DNA from: Metallosphaera yellowstonensis MK1
Lineage (GTDB): Archaea > Thermoproteota > Thermoprotei_A > Sulfolobales > Sulfolobaceae
Assembly: GCF_000243315.1 (NCBI RefSeq)
Contig: NZ_JH597761.1
Location: 991,248-1,038,664, forward strand
Direction: 5' to 3'
DNA length: 47,417 nucleotides
In this document: positions 33,292 through 45,300 of the stretch, piece by piece
Layout: each line of letters opens with the position of its first letter
How positions within the stretch are numbered: position 1 is the first letter of the stretch
Made by a program: the position numbers and the translations under genes
Notes under the pieces: model-generated
The model's database searches: none
Told to the model about the DNA's origin: nothing
What the model saw: the letters and a program-made list of their open reading frames with translations, nothing else

Positions 33292-34479
33292 ATGGAATTC
33301 GGCACACCCCTCGTAGGAAACGCTAAAAGGATAATGTTCCTGGGAAGTGGAGAGTTAGGCAAGGAGATGGTGATAGAGGCTCAAAGGCTTGGCATGGAGA
33401 CCGTTGCTGTAGACAGATATGATCTCGCACCAGCCATGCAAGTGGCCCACAGGAAATATGTTGTGAATATGTTGGATGGAAAAGCGTTGAGGGCATTGGT
33501 GTTGAGGGAGAATCCGGACGCAGTTGTAGCAGAGATAGAGGCAATAGACACTGACGCCCTCATCGAGTTGGAGGAGAACGGGGTCAGAGTAATACCCAAC
33601 GCGAGAGCCGTGAAAACCTGTATGAACAGGCTAGAGTTGAGGAGAACTGCTGCCGAGAAGGTAGGAGTTCCGACCACAGAGTATAGGTTCGCTGAGTCAG
33701 CAGAAGAAGCTGAAGAGGCGTGCAAGGACGTGGGACTTCCTTGCCTTCTGAAGCCCGAAATGAGCTCCAGCGGACACGGTCACGTTCTCGTAAAGTCCAT
33801 AGATGAGGTTAGAAATGCCTATGAGGAATCGGTGGCCCACGCTAGGGGAAAGGGGAAGAGAGTCATCGTCGAGGAATACGTGAAGGTAGACACTGAACTC
33901 ACCGTGTTGACGTATAGGCATAACTTCAGGGGAAGTGTGGAGACCAGAACCCTAGAGCCCGTGGAACACAAGAGGCCCAGCTACTACTACGTAGAATCGT
34001 GGCACCCATCTAAGGTCAGCAGCGAGATCAAGGAGAGGGCAAAGGAGTACGCGGTTAGGGTGGTGGAGGAGCTTGGTGGAGTTGGAATATTCGGTGTAGA
34101 GATCCTCGTGTCGGGGAGTAGAGTCCTCTTCAGTGAAGTGTCCCCCAGGCCTCACGATACCGGCCTAGTGACCATGGCGAGCCAGGACATTAGTGAGTTT
34201 CAGATACACGTCAGGGCTGCTGCGGGCCTGCCTATACCATCGGTGAAATTGGTCTCGCCCGCCGCTGCTCACGTAATACTGGCGCAAGGTGAGACGTGGG
34301 CCCCCACATATCTTAACTTGGAGAAAGCTCTGGAAATACCCGGAGTTCAGGTCAGGTTGTTCGGAAAGCCAAGCACTTACGAAAAGAGGAGGATGGGACT
34401 CGTCCTAGCTGTGGGAGATAACGTGGACGAGGCGATAGAGAAGGCAAGGAAAGCCTCTTCAATGATCCTAGTTAAATGA
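33292..34479 (+). CDS. purT: Formate-dependent GAR formyltransferase PurT
   Basis: A 395-residue ATP-grasp protein of the PurT type: [20 protein letters not shown] at the start, [29 protein letters not shown] in the ATP lid, and [13 protein letters not shown] near the catalytic metal site. It makes formylglycinamide ribotide from GAR, formate and ATP, the third step of purine synthesis. The neighbouring 33236-33291 holds an AT-rich tract (cttttaacttattca) suitable as a promoter. Confidence 0.9.
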   Translation: MEFGTPLVGNAKRIMFLGSGELGKEMVIEAQRLGMETVAVDRYDLAPAMQVAHRKYVVNMLDGKALRALVLRENPDAVVAEIEAIDTDALIELEENGVRVIPNARAVKTCMNRLELRRTAAEKVGVPTTEYRFAESAEEAEEACKDVGLPCLLKPEMSSSGHGHVLVKSIDEVRNAYEESVAHARGKGKRVIVEEYVKVDTELTVLTYRHNFRGSVETRTLEPVEHKRPSYYYVESWHPSKVSSEIKERAKEYAVRVVEELGGVGIFGVEILVSGSRVLFSEVSPRPHDTGLVTMASQDISEFQIHVRAAAGLPIPSVKLVSPAAAHVILAQGETWAPTYLNLEKALEIPGVQVRLFGKPSTYEKRRMGLVLAVGDNVDEAIEKARKASSMILVK

Positions 34480-34645
34480 TGACTTGCTGTTAAATTGATC
34501 CGAAAACCCCTTTCAAAAGGGACGATCTCTCACTTTCTGCGACCCTTATCCGTGCCCTTAAGATTCAGGAATCGTGACTCCGGTTACCGCGAAGATCTGT
34601 AGAGGCTCAGGCTAATTGGCTATTCCGTTCTATAATTTCAGATCT

Positions 34646-35698
34646 CTATCCTAGTCCGTGTATATCCCTCAACTTTTTGACCACTTCCCTGACCCTCTCC
34701 ATGACGAAAGCCGAAGACGAGGTGAGACAACAATCGTGTAGGGACTCCACCTCCATTGGATCTATACCAGAGAGCTCCGCAGTCGAGATAGTCCAGACCC
34801 TCGCTGTGGCATCGTAATCATACCCTCCTCCTCCTAACATGAGTATCTTCCCAGTCGATTTATTGTGGGAAAATGAGTGGATCCTCTTTATCACCTCGAG
34901 GTACCCCCTGGTGCTCAGCTTCAGCCCCACTAAAGGATCGCTCATATGGGAGTCTCCTCCCTCTTGGATTACAATGATGTCTGGTTTGAACTTCTCTAAG
35001 GCCGGTATTACCACGTTGTCGAAGGCGTAAAGATACGCGTCATCGCCTGTACCTGGGGGGAGTGGAACGTTAACTGTAAGACCTCTCCCCTCTCCCTCCC
35101 CTATCTCGTCTATGTTTCCAGTCCCTGGGAAGAAACCCCTATGGTACATATGAAGAGATACCTTCAAGGACTTGGGATCCTCGTAAAGTAGGGCTTGCGT
35201 TCCGTCCCCGTGGTGTCCATCTATGTCCACGACTGCCACCCTCCCTAGGAGTTTCTCAGCCTGCTTGACGGCTATGGCGACATCGTTAAATACACAGAAC
35301 CCGGAGGCTGCGCTCCTCTGAGCGTGATGGAGACCTCCCCCCAAGTTAACGGAGTGGTCATACCCCCTGGCTAGAAGCCTTATACCCGTGACGCTACCCA
35401 TAACCCTCATCAATGCGCTCTCGTACACCCCTTTGAAGGCTGGAGTATCGCCGTAATCTAAGAGCCCCTCACCCAGTTCACTCATCGCCCTCACGAAGTC
35501 CACGTACTCAGGAGAGTGAACCTCCGTGAGTATATCTTCCTCCGGCGGATCGGGTCTCACGACTTCAACAACGTGGAAGAATCCCCTCTCCTCCATGTAC
35601 TTTCTTGCCATGCTCTCCCTGAGGGACTTAAAGGGATGGTCTCCTGGGAAGCTATAGTTCAGATAGAGGTCATCCCAAACGAAGGCTGTCCTGTGCAT
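34646..35698 (-). CDS. Histone-deacetylase family amidohydrolase (AcuC-like)
   Basis: A 350-residue protein of the arginase/deacetylase fold. [19 protein letters not shown] gives the catalytic His pair; [13 protein letters not shown] gives two zinc ligands (Asp and His), and [11 protein letters not shown] the third (Asp). [14 protein letters not shown] ends the active site. It probably removes acetyl groups from proteins, polyamines or AcuC-type targets. It is divergent from the CBS-HPF gene 42 bp away. The 34480-34645 stretch beyond its end has no gene I can see. Confidence 0.85.
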   Translation of the reverse strand: MHRTAFVWDDLYLNYSFPGDHPFKSLRESMARKYMEERGFFHVVEVVRPDPPEEDILTEVHSPEYVDFVRAMSELGEGLLDYGDTPAFKGVYESALMRVMGSVTGIRLLARGYDHSVNLGGGLHHAQRSAASGFCVFNDVAIAVKQAEKLLGRVAVVDIDGHHGDGTQALLYEDPKSLKVSLHMYHRGFFPGTGNIDEIGEGEGRGLTVNVPLPPGTGDDAYLYAFDNVVIPALEKFKPDIIVIQEGGDSHMSDPLVGLKLSTRGYLEVIKRIHSFSHNKSTGKILMLGGGGYDYDATARVWTISTAELSGIDPMEVESLHDCCLTSSSAFVMERVREVVKKLRDIHGLG

Positions 35699-35740
35699 CT
35701 CTAGTAGGTTTTAATAATTCAAGTTAATAAGGAATCTAGT

Positions 35741-36865
35741 ATGAGTGCCTCGGAACTCACGATAAGTCCAGCCCTGGTAGCTGGGTCAAACGATAGGCTG
35801 AGAGACGTCATAAATAAGATGAGGGAGACCAATCAGTGGGTCGTCCCGGTGGTCAAGGAAAAGAAGCTTGTGGGCCTACTGAGCTTCAAGGACTTAATAA
35901 GGAGGAGAGTGAACCTTGAGACCAAGGTCATCAACGTTTCCTCTCCCGTAATCTCGCTTTCACCCAACGACGACTTCACCACAGTTGTAGTGAAGTTTTA
36001 CACAACTAAGGCCAGAGCGATCCCAGTGGTTAAGGGTAACAGGGAATTGGTTGGAATAATAACCAGAGAGTCCCTCTTGGATTACCTCCTCAAGTCCGGA
36101 CAATTGACTTCAGGAAAAGCGAGGGAGTACATGAGTTCTCCCCCGGTGATCCTCTCTCCAGAGGACTCCGTTGCCAAGGCCAGGTGGATCATGGTGAAGG
36201 ATAACATAAGCAGGATTCCGGTCGTCGAGAAGGGAGTTGTTGGTATAGTCACATCAAGGGATATAGTTAACGCCTTGTACTCTCCCCTGAGCGAGAGGAA
36301 GAGGGCCTCAATACTCAACGAGGAGGAGAGGATCATGGCAAGCCCGGTGAAGGAGATCATGAACTCTCCTGTCATAACTGTGTCCGGAAACGATAGCCTG
36401 AAGTCAGTGGCTGAGAAGTTACTCAAGAATAGGATATCTGGTGCACCTGTTCTAGAGGGGGACTTCGTGGCCGGGGTCATAAGCGGAGTGGATGTGATAA
36501 GATCGCTGGAGTCTAAGTTCCAGCTTTCAATGCCGATTCAGGCCAAACTCACCTCAGGGCTCAGAAACCAAGACCTTAAGGCACAGTTGGACGGAGTGTT
36601 AGAGAGGTACCTCTCCAAACTCGAGAAGTTCACGGACGTGAACAACTTCAGGGTTTCCTTCAAGGAGGAGGCCAGTAGTCAGGGGAGGACACTCTATAAG
36701 GTCACCGTAAACCTCAGCACGAAGATAGGGAACTTCGTCGCCAACGACAGCGACTGGGATCCGGTGGCTGCGGTTAAGAGGGCCGTGGACACGCTGGAGC
36801 AGAGGTTGGTCAAAAAATTAAAGAGAATTCAGGAGAAGAAGGGTGATAAGGAAGAGGAAATTTGA
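35741..36865 (+). CDS. Four-CBS protein with C-terminal HPF-like domain, candidate ribosome hibernation factor
   Basis: A 374-residue protein with four CBS motifs. These are at about residues 10-60 (QWVVPVVKEKKLVGLLSFKD), 70-120, 130-180 (RIPVVEKGVVGIVTSRD) and 205-255 (GAPVLEGDFVAGVISGVD). Residues 265-374 (NNFRVSFKEEASSQGRTLYK, then WDPVAAVKRAVDTLEQRLV) resemble the ribosome-binding HPF/S30AE fold. CBS pairs bind adenylates, so an energy-sensing switch on ribosome dormancy is a reasonable inference; archaeal CBS proteins with this role have been described. The next gene overlaps by 4 nt. Confidence 0.65.
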   Translation: MSASELTISPALVAGSNDRLRDVINKMRETNQWVVPVVKEKKLVGLLSFKDLIRRRVNLETKVINVSSPVISLSPNDDFTTVVVKFYTTKARAIPVVKGNRELVGIITRESLLDYLLKSGQLTSGKAREYMSSPPVILSPEDSVAKARWIMVKDNISRIPVVEKGVVGIVTSRDIVNALYSPLSERKRASILNEEERIMASPVKEIMNSPVITVSGNDSLKSVAEKLLKNRISGAPVLEGDFVAGVISGVDVIRSLESKFQLSMPIQAKLTSGLRNQDLKAQLDGVLERYLSKLEKFTDVNNFRVSFKEEASSQGRTLYKVTVNLSTKIGNFVANDSDWDPVAAVKRAVDTLEQRLVKKLKRIQEKKGDKEEEI

Positions 36866-37599
36866 AAATAGCAGTGGTTCAACCGGCATCCAGGGAGTCG
36901 GCTCTGCGTAACACCGAGAAGGCACTGGAGGATGGCTCCCAACTAGTTCTCCTTCCAGAGAAGTGGGTTCAAACATTAGAGGAGTTACCAGTTGCTGAAT
37001 TTCAGAGGTTAGCGACTAAGTACACCGCTTACATAATACCCGGGGCTGTTGAGGACGGCGTATCGGTGGTCTCTCCCATAATCACTGGGAGAGGCAGAAT
37101 CCTCGGCTTGGCCAAGAAAATCCACCTTTTTGGAAACGAGAGGGGCAGATTGATTCCTGGGGACAAGCTGATCACATTTACGCTAAACGGTGTAAAGATC
37201 GGTGTGGTCATATGCTACGATCTGGACTTCCCAGAGATAGTTAGAGCCCTTTTTCAGAGAGGAGTGGAAGTGCTTCTGGTTCCCTCGAAAGTGAGGAGGG
37301 ACGGCATAGACAGGTGGAGAGACTACGTGAGGATGAGGGCTCTGGAGAACAGGATCGCTGTAGTTAACGCAAATGCCGTCCAAATCCCGGACTTCTTGGG
37401 GGGGAGTATGGTTGTAGTCCCCTATAAGAGGGATTCCATAGTCGACGTCACTGTGCTTGGAGAAATGAAAGAAGAGGACGGCTACATGGTGGTAGACATA
37501 GACCCCATGTCATACTTTCACATCAGGTTGGAGAGACTCAGGGAAATACTTCCCTTCACAGTGGAGTCGTTGGACGAGAAAACAGGAGATTCTCTTTAA
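36862..37599 (+). CDS. Carbon-nitrogen hydrolase (nitrilase superfamily)
   Basis: A 245-residue enzyme with the full nitrilase catalytic set: Glu33 (LLPEKW), Lys86 (KKIHLF) and Cys118 (VICYDLDFPE). It hydrolyses an amide or nitrile; substrate is unknown (omega-amidase or carbamoylputrescine hydrolase are common family roles). The start is TTG at 36862, overlapping the CBS-HPF stop (TTGA), so both genes form one transcript. Confidence 0.85.
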   Translation: MKIAVVQPASRESALRNTEKALEDGSQLVLLPEKWVQTLEELPVAEFQRLATKYTAYIIPGAVEDGVSVVSPIITGRGRILGLAKKIHLFGNERGRLIPGDKLITFTLNGVKIGVVICYDLDFPEIVRALFQRGVEVLLVPSKVRRDGIDRWRDYVRMRALENRIAVVNANAVQIPDFLGGSMVVVPYKRDSIVDVTVLGEMKEEDGYMVVDIDPMSYFHIRLERLREILPFTVESLDEKTGDSL

Positions 37600-37643
37600 T
37601 TGTAGTGAAGATGAAAGGAGCGATTGGGCTTCTCTCACAGTAC

Positions 37644-37770
37644 TTACCTGTGCCGTAAGCTGCCCTCTTCAATCACTCTTGAATACGCCACGGGCACCCC
37701 TGCTGAGGAATCATACACGGGCACCCCCAGATCATTGGGGCTAGTGGAGGGAAACATCACTATCCTCTAA
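37644..37770 (-). repeat. Dispersed repeat, copy C (inverted)
   Basis: Read on the minus strand the frame gives FPSTSPNDLGVPVYDS then AGVPVAYSRVIEEG and SLRHR before a TAA at 37644-37646. This matches the conserved half of copy B (4551-4745) in the same phase, with no intact start. Similarity stops at the beginning of that frame, so copies A and B share an upstream part that copy C lacks. The stretch 37600-37890 has no other gene. Confidence 0.7.
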
Positions 37771-37891
37771 CAGAAAGGTTAGCTTAAAAGTTTCTATATT
37801 TATACACTAAATGTATTTATACTTCTGTATAACCAGGAAAATAGGACTTAAGTTTAGACAAAAAGATTTACATGAAAATTAAATAAAAATG

Positions 37892-38449
37892 TTAACCGTC
37901 TCCTCGATCGTCATCTCCTTGATCGTCGTTCCCATTATCGTGGTGGTGTCCGTGATGTTCGTGATGATCGTCCTTATGTACTACTCCAGGATGTATTATG
38001 AGAAGCGGCTCGTTGTTAACGTTGAGGTCCCCACTGGGATTTTGGGACACTTGATATACTATCGTGATGTGAACCTGGTAAGTTCCATTGCTTAATTGTA
38101 ATACGGCAAAGGGATGATCAAGATCGATCGTTATGGTCTTGTTACCTATATTGATTATTGCCTTGAACTCGCTGAAGTCCTTCTTTAATTTCTCCAAATG
38201 AAGAAGCATAATGGTGTAGTTATCTGTCTTGCTCAAAGTCACTGACGCGTTAACTGTCACGTTCCCCTTCTCTCCTGGGGTCAGGTTCCCTAGGTTAATG
38301 TTTGCAGGTACGATGGTTATGTTTCCTTCGTTGGTGTTGATTATATGATATGTTATGTACGCCAGGGGTCCGTATCCCGCCACAGAAGATGCTGCCACTG
38401 CGGTGGAACCGACGAGTAACGCCACGAGAGCTAGGTATGCAGCTTTCAT
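37892..38449 (-). CDS. Exported protein with His/Asp-rich C-terminal tail
   Basis: A 185-residue protein with an N-terminal signal segment (KAAYLALVALLVGSTAVAAS), then a beta-rich domain with many N-x-S/T sites (for example NVTVNAS, NGTYQ). It ends in a tail of alternating His, Asp and Gly: DDHHEHHGHHHDNGNDDQ. The tail would bind transition metals. The protein sits outside the membrane and is probably glycosylated. No family is recognised. Metal buffering at the cell surface is plausible in a metal-mobilising organism. Confidence 0.6.
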   Translation of the reverse strand: MKAAYLALVALLVGSTAVAASSVAGYGPLAYITYHIINTNEGNITIVPANINLGNLTPGEKGNVTVNASVTLSKTDNYTIMLLHLEKLKKDFSEFKAIINIGNKTITIDLDHPFAVLQLSNGTYQVHITIVYQVSQNPSGDLNVNNEPLLIIHPGVVHKDDHHEHHGHHHDNGNDDQGDDDRGDG

Positions 38450-38671
38450 TTCGTGTTCACCGATGTGTCCTTCTACATTCCTCTATAAATATGAGTGGTT
38501 CCAGTCTCGGTGTAAAGGGACTGAAACAATGTATTTAACTTCGTTTCACTAGCTGGAATATGTATTCTTCGATATAAATTGAAGAATTACCCTGTACTAA
38601 TATTTATCAGATGTAATAAAATTCTGGAATTACACTGGAAAAAATAAAAACTAGTGGGTTTCCGTTTAGCC

Positions 38672-39469
38672 ATGGAACCCACTTCACTGAAGAGATTCTT
38701 AGAAAACTCCTCATTTAGGAGTTCAGCCGCGAGGGCGGAATCGCTCGCCAAAGAGTATAACCTAGTTCCCTTAGTCAGCTTCTATCTGGAGGATGAGTTG
38801 CTCAAGAGGCTCATCCGCTCATTGGATAACATCCTCAAGGATCTCTACTCCAAGCTCAAGTATGACAGGAACATCTTCGTGAAACAAGCCACTAAACTTT
38901 TGGGAGGTAAAGAGTTGGAGGTCGTGGAGTTTCCGTACTACGCTGTCCCCCTCTCAGAGATCTCAAAGATCGCTTTCGTGGAAAATAACGTGATTCCTCC
39001 CAAGGTCTTGGTGAAAGAGGGTACTTTCAGACTCACCTTCCTTCCCTACGAATCCTATTCCCTCATGGAGGACGCGGTGAGAAGACAGGGGGAGGACGAC
39101 ATTGTAGTGGAGTTCAGGGATGGGGCAGTCCTTAAGATGGAGAAAAGGAGGAACATATTCATCGAAAATAAGTCAGTGGAGGCCTTGGGTAAGGGGAGGG
39201 TAGTTCTGAACCTCGTCCTGCCTTCATCTCTAATCGTCTTCTCTGCCGTTGTTGCCATGAACGTACACCCTTGGGAGAACGTAGTGGAGCTCAGGAGACA
39301 GGACGAGGACGTACAACTGAGGGTCTTGGAAGGTTCAGCTTCCGCCGATGAGGTAATGGAAGGGAAGACTCTCACCCCCAAGACCAAGTCGGAGATATAC
39401 TACGATTTCAAAAGAAAGTCCGTCCTACCTCAAGAGATGATAGAGGCTTTGGCTGCTAAATTCTCGTGA
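38672..39469 (+). CDS. Hypothetical protein
   Basis: A 265-residue protein from the ATG at 38672 (MEPTSLKRFLENSSFRSSAA). It is largely alpha in the first third (a long helix around LLKRLIRSLDNILKDLYSKL) and beta in the rest. The family is not recognised. Its last 14 bases overlap the hydroxylase gene on the other strand. A TATA-like AT tract (aaaaataaaaa, about 38640-38650) precedes the start. Confidence 0.5.
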   Translation: MEPTSLKRFLENSSFRSSAARAESLAKEYNLVPLVSFYLEDELLKRLIRSLDNILKDLYSKLKYDRNIFVKQATKLLGGKELEVVEFPYYAVPLSEISKIAFVENNVIPPKVLVKEGTFRLTFLPYESYSLMEDAVRRQGEDDIVVEFRDGAVLKMEKRRNIFIENKSVEALGKGRVVLNLVLPSSLIVFSAVVAMNVHPWENVVELRRQDEDVQLRVLEGSASADEVMEGKTLTPKTKSEIYYDFKRKSVLPQEMIEALAAKFS

Positions 39470-41555
39470 CCTCCTCCATCCTTATGGGGACATGGTTTAT
39501 CTTCCTCTTCAGTAGGTCCTCCACCGCAGCCGTGACTGCAGCTGCGGCAACTCCCACTGGAATCTCACCTATCCCCTTCGCTCCCATGGGGGTGTAGGGC
39601 GACGGTGTGGGCACTATGTTCACCTCTATCTCAGGTATCTCTACCGCCGTCGGCATGTTGTAGTCGGAGAGGTTCAGGGTGAGAGGTTTTCCCTCCTGGT
39701 ACACGTAGGACTCATACAAGGCTATGGATATCCCAGTGTAGGTTCCTCCAGTGACCTGTTCCTTCACTAAGTCCTCATCCAGGGGAGTTCCGGGGTCTAT
39801 GTATACGACGTGTTTCACCGGTAATATCTTCCCAGTCTCCTCATCTATCTTGACCACTGACACGTCGCAGGCGAACGGATACGCATTGAACCTCGACTTC
39901 CCTTGGAGGGTGAAGGTATATCTGGCCTCCTCTTGGAACTTCGTTATGGGGATCCTCTCTCCCGTCGCTTTCACTGTGAAGTGACCGTCGTGATATACCA
40001 CCTCACTCCCTGATTCCGCCTCCAACTTCGACCTTATCTTCCTCACCAGCTCCTCTGTGGCCCCCTTTATGGCTCCTGCCATGAAGACTGCCATCCTGCT
40101 TCCACCGGGTCCGAAGCTTCCCTGTAACCTGGACGAGTCTAGCAACTCCACCTCCACGAGGTTCTCCCTCACCCCCAGCATGGAGGACACTAGTCTGATG
40201 GCGGTGTGCTCGTTCCCTTGACCCTCAGGTCCGTAACCTATCCCGACGATTACCTTGCCTTCCCGAACTGAAACGCTCACCTCCTCCTGACCAGACGGGG
40301 TACTGGGATCTGTGGAACAAGCAATACCAACCCCGAATCCCTTCTCCCGTAATGAGAACAGGTCTTTCCTGGAGAGTGCCATATCCAGTAGAGCAACCGG
40401 GTTACCCGAGTCGTAGAAGGCATAGGGGGCTTCGTAGGGGAACTCCTTGATAAGGTTTCTCCTCCTGACCTCCTCCCTAGTTAAGTCCAGTTCGTCTGCC
40501 ACCGAGTCCATAATCTTCTCAAGGGCCCAGGTATGGGGAGGGGTACCAGCTCCCCTGAAGGCTCCAGGCGGGTTCTTGTTAGTTGCGACTAGGTTCACGT
40601 CGTACCTTATGTTCTTGATGGCGTAAGGCCCGGCCAGGATACCGGTGGGTTTGAAGGCCTGACCTCCCGAGGTGGAGGCACCCACATCTTCCCAGACCGT
40701 GAGGTCCAACCCGGTCACTGTTCCGTCTGCGAGAAAGGTAGCTCTGGCCTTGAACTTCCTCTCTGGTCCGGAGCTGTTTGACGCCATTAGGTGTTCTGTC
40801 CTGTTCTCGACCCACCTGACAGGCACCCTGTACTTCCAGGCCGCGAACGCTAGTATTACTGCGTAATTTAACGCAGAGAACTTTGCCCCGAAGCTTCCCC
40901 CTTGCCTCACGGGCTCAGTGACCACCCTGAGGTTCAGGGCTCTGGATATTTCTCCAGCGAGGAAATTCGGTGCTTGCATATTAGAGATGACCCTGACTCC
41001 CCAGGCCTCAGGGTACACTGAGACGACGAAGGTCTCCATTGGGTTCCCTGAGGATCTCGACCAATATAGATCCAGGTTGACTTCTCTGTCCCCTGAAGGT
41101 ATCCTGCCGTACTCGAAGGTCTTCTTACCCACCACGTTCGATCCTAGCTCCTCGAAGATTAAGGATACGCCGCTCAACGCCTCCTCTATGTCGTTTACTG
41201 GCTCCAACTCCTCGTAGTCCACCTGTACCTCCTCAGCCAGGTCTTGGGCCCTGTAGGGATCCTGAGCCAGGACTAGGGCTATGGGTTCTCCAACGTACCT
41301 CACCTTATCCGTTGCCAAGGGAGATTTACCCAGGGACGATCCCTCCCTGTCCCTCGACTCAGCCTCTCCTACCACCATGTCTCTCCCAGTCAGAACCAAG
41401 GCACCCCCCTTCGTAGCGCCTGATACATCAATACTCCTTATTCTCCCGTGGGGTATCTGACTCCTGACGAATGCCCCGTAATATCCAGAGAACTTGAGGT
41501 CATCCGCGTAGTTTCCTTTTCCCAAGAGTAGGGGAAGAACGTCTAGTCTTCTCAT
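39456..41555 (-). CDS. Molybdenum hydroxylase large subunit (xanthine oxidase family)
   Basis: A 699-residue protein with the molybdopterin-binding layout: GGSFGAKFSALNYAVIL (about residue 216), RGAGTPPHTWALEKIMDSV, GPEGQGNEHTAIRL, GSFGPGGSRMAVF and the catalytic Glu in MGAKGIGEIPVG. Related enzymes in Sulfolobales oxidise glyceraldehyde, other aldehydes or CO, normally with a FAD medium and a 2Fe-2S small subunit. Neither partner gene is found nearby. It follows a 98-residue gene with a 4-nt overlap (41552-41555). The moaB gene at 27.7 kb could supply cofactor. Confidence 0.85.
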   Translation of the reverse strand: MRRLDVLPLLLGKGNYADDLKFSGYYGAFVRSQIPHGRIRSIDVSGATKGGALVLTGRDMVVGEAESRDREGSSLGKSPLATDKVRYVGEPIALVLAQDPYRAQDLAEEVQVDYEELEPVNDIEEALSGVSLIFEELGSNVVGKKTFEYGRIPSGDREVNLDLYWSRSSGNPMETFVVSVYPEAWGVRVISNMQAPNFLAGEISRALNLRVVTEPVRQGGSFGAKFSALNYAVILAFAAWKYRVPVRWVENRTEHLMASNSSGPERKFKARATFLADGTVTGLDLTVWEDVGASTSGGQAFKPTGILAGPYAIKNIRYDVNLVATNKNPPGAFRGAGTPPHTWALEKIMDSVADELDLTREEVRRRNLIKEFPYEAPYAFYDSGNPVALLDMALSRKDLFSLREKGFGVGIACSTDPSTPSGQEEVSVSVREGKVIVGIGYGPEGQGNEHTAIRLVSSMLGVRENLVEVELLDSSRLQGSFGPGGSRMAVFMAGAIKGATEELVRKIRSKLEAESGSEVVYHDGHFTVKATGERIPITKFQEEARYTFTLQGKSRFNAYPFACDVSVVKIDEETGKILPVKHVVYIDPGTPLDEDLVKEQVTGGTYTGISIALYESYVYQEGKPLTLNLSDYNMPTAVEIPEIEVNIVPTPSPYTPMGAKGIGEIPVGVAAAAVTAAVEDLLKRKINHVPIRMEEVTRI

Positions 41556-41848
41556 GTGGAGGATTTAGCGAGGCTAGCTAAAAAACCTCTCAGCCTCTCC
41601 GTAAGCGCCTTAAGATCGCTTACCCTCCTGTTGAAGCTCTCTCCTCCCTGTGGCCTCGGGTGGAATTCACCATGCAATCTCTCAGCGTTCAGGAACTGAA
41701 CCACCACGGAGCCGTCGTTGAACTTGTAGGCCAAATACTCAGCGAGAGAGTAGTAGTCCTGGTAGTTCTCCAGGCTAAAACCGATTAGCTCGGCCACAGC
41801 CCTCATGATGTAACTTAGCGACTTCCAATAGGACTCCCCTGCCTCCAC
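41552..41848 (-). CDS. PaREP1/HEPN-like small protein coupled to the hydroxylase
   Basis: A 98-residue helical protein. The start (ESYWKSLSYIMRAVAELIGF) and the end (NAERLHGEFHPRP, then FNRRVSDLKALTERLRGFLA) resemble PaREP1-type HEPN-fold proteins of thermophilic archaea, in which AE.LH..F is conserved. Its stop overlaps the start of the hydroxylase gene (ATGA), so the two are translationally coupled, which is an unusual partner. A chaperone-like or regulatory role is possible. Confidence 0.5.
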   Translation of the reverse strand: MEAGESYWKSLSYIMRAVAELIGFSLENYQDYYSLAEYLAYKFNDGSVVVQFLNAERLHGEFHPRPQGGESFNRRVSDLKALTERLRGFLASLAKSST

Positions 41849-41924
41849 TAGATCCCGTTTATCCCTACACTCTCATTTCAATCATTTTATGTTCATTCAT
41901 GATCGAGTGTAGGGACTTAGCCCT

Positions 41925-42055
41925 CAACCACCTACTTACGGTAGGTGGGTCATGGGACTCCTTCGAGCCCAACGGCACGGGGCTCACATCTCTGCAATCA
42001 CTCCCACCCTTTTGGGCATAGCCCACATCGGTGTGGGAGGTCATTATTTATCAAC
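41925..42055 (-). ncRNA. Structured gene-free stretch, RNA-like remnant
   Basis: Several hairpins stand out: ccacctacttacggtaggtgg (41928-41948 region, arms ccaccta/taggtgg), gagcccaacggcacggggctc, and cccacatcggtgtggg. On the minus strand a TATA-like gataaata opens it and the 3' part reads ggctcgaaggagtcccatg before the last hairpin. This arrangement recalls the RNA at the end of TnpB-type elements, but no transposase remains and no direct match to the 10-kb or 24-kb elements was found. Confidence 0.35.
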
Positions 42056-42108
42056 GAAAATTCGTTATAAACAGTTATAAAAAGATTTCTATTAACGTGA
42101 GAAAGGAT

Positions 42109-42303
42109 TCAGCCCGTCCTCTCTAGTCTCTCCCCCTCCTCCATGAATTCCTGGCTCAACCTGACCAGAGCTTCCCTCCTCACCTTAAACTCCAGGTATT
42201 CCAGTACCATGTCGCAGAGGAGATCCGACACTGTGGATCGCTTTCCTTCAGCTCTCTCCTCCAATATCTTGTATATAGATTCAGGTAATGTTACCTGTCT
42301 CAT
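42109..42303 (-). CDS. Ribbon-helix-helix (CopG/VapB-like) regulator
   Basis: A 64-residue protein beginning MRQVTLPESIYKILEERAEG, with helix SDLLCDMVLEYLEFKVRREA. It fits the beta-alpha-alpha pattern of RHH antitoxins and repressors. No toxin gene (PIN or HEPN) adjoins it, so it is an orphan or acts elsewhere. An A/T-rich promoter lies upstream between 42304 and 42360. Confidence 0.65.
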   Translation of the reverse strand: MRQVTLPESIYKILEERAEGKRSTVSDLLCDMVLEYLEFKVRREALVRLSQEFMEEGERLERTG

Positions 42304-42468
42304 GGTAAGGAAATACGCTCTACAACCTAAAAGCTGAACACCAAATAGTCATGATTAATCCGTTTTATCAATTATGTTCATGTATAAATTTAAGCATTCT
42401 CGTACGTGTTTATAATCATGGGTAGATTCACTTTAATACCTACTGTAGCCTATTATCATTAGAGATTT

Positions 42469-45268
<2,800 letters not shown>

Positions 45269-45300
45269 ATTTTTTATTTTACTTGGACTCATTCAACTAT

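Noticed and set aside
34480-34645. Short gene-free stretch after purT
   Set aside because: No convincing hairpin, promoter or repeat match was found in it.
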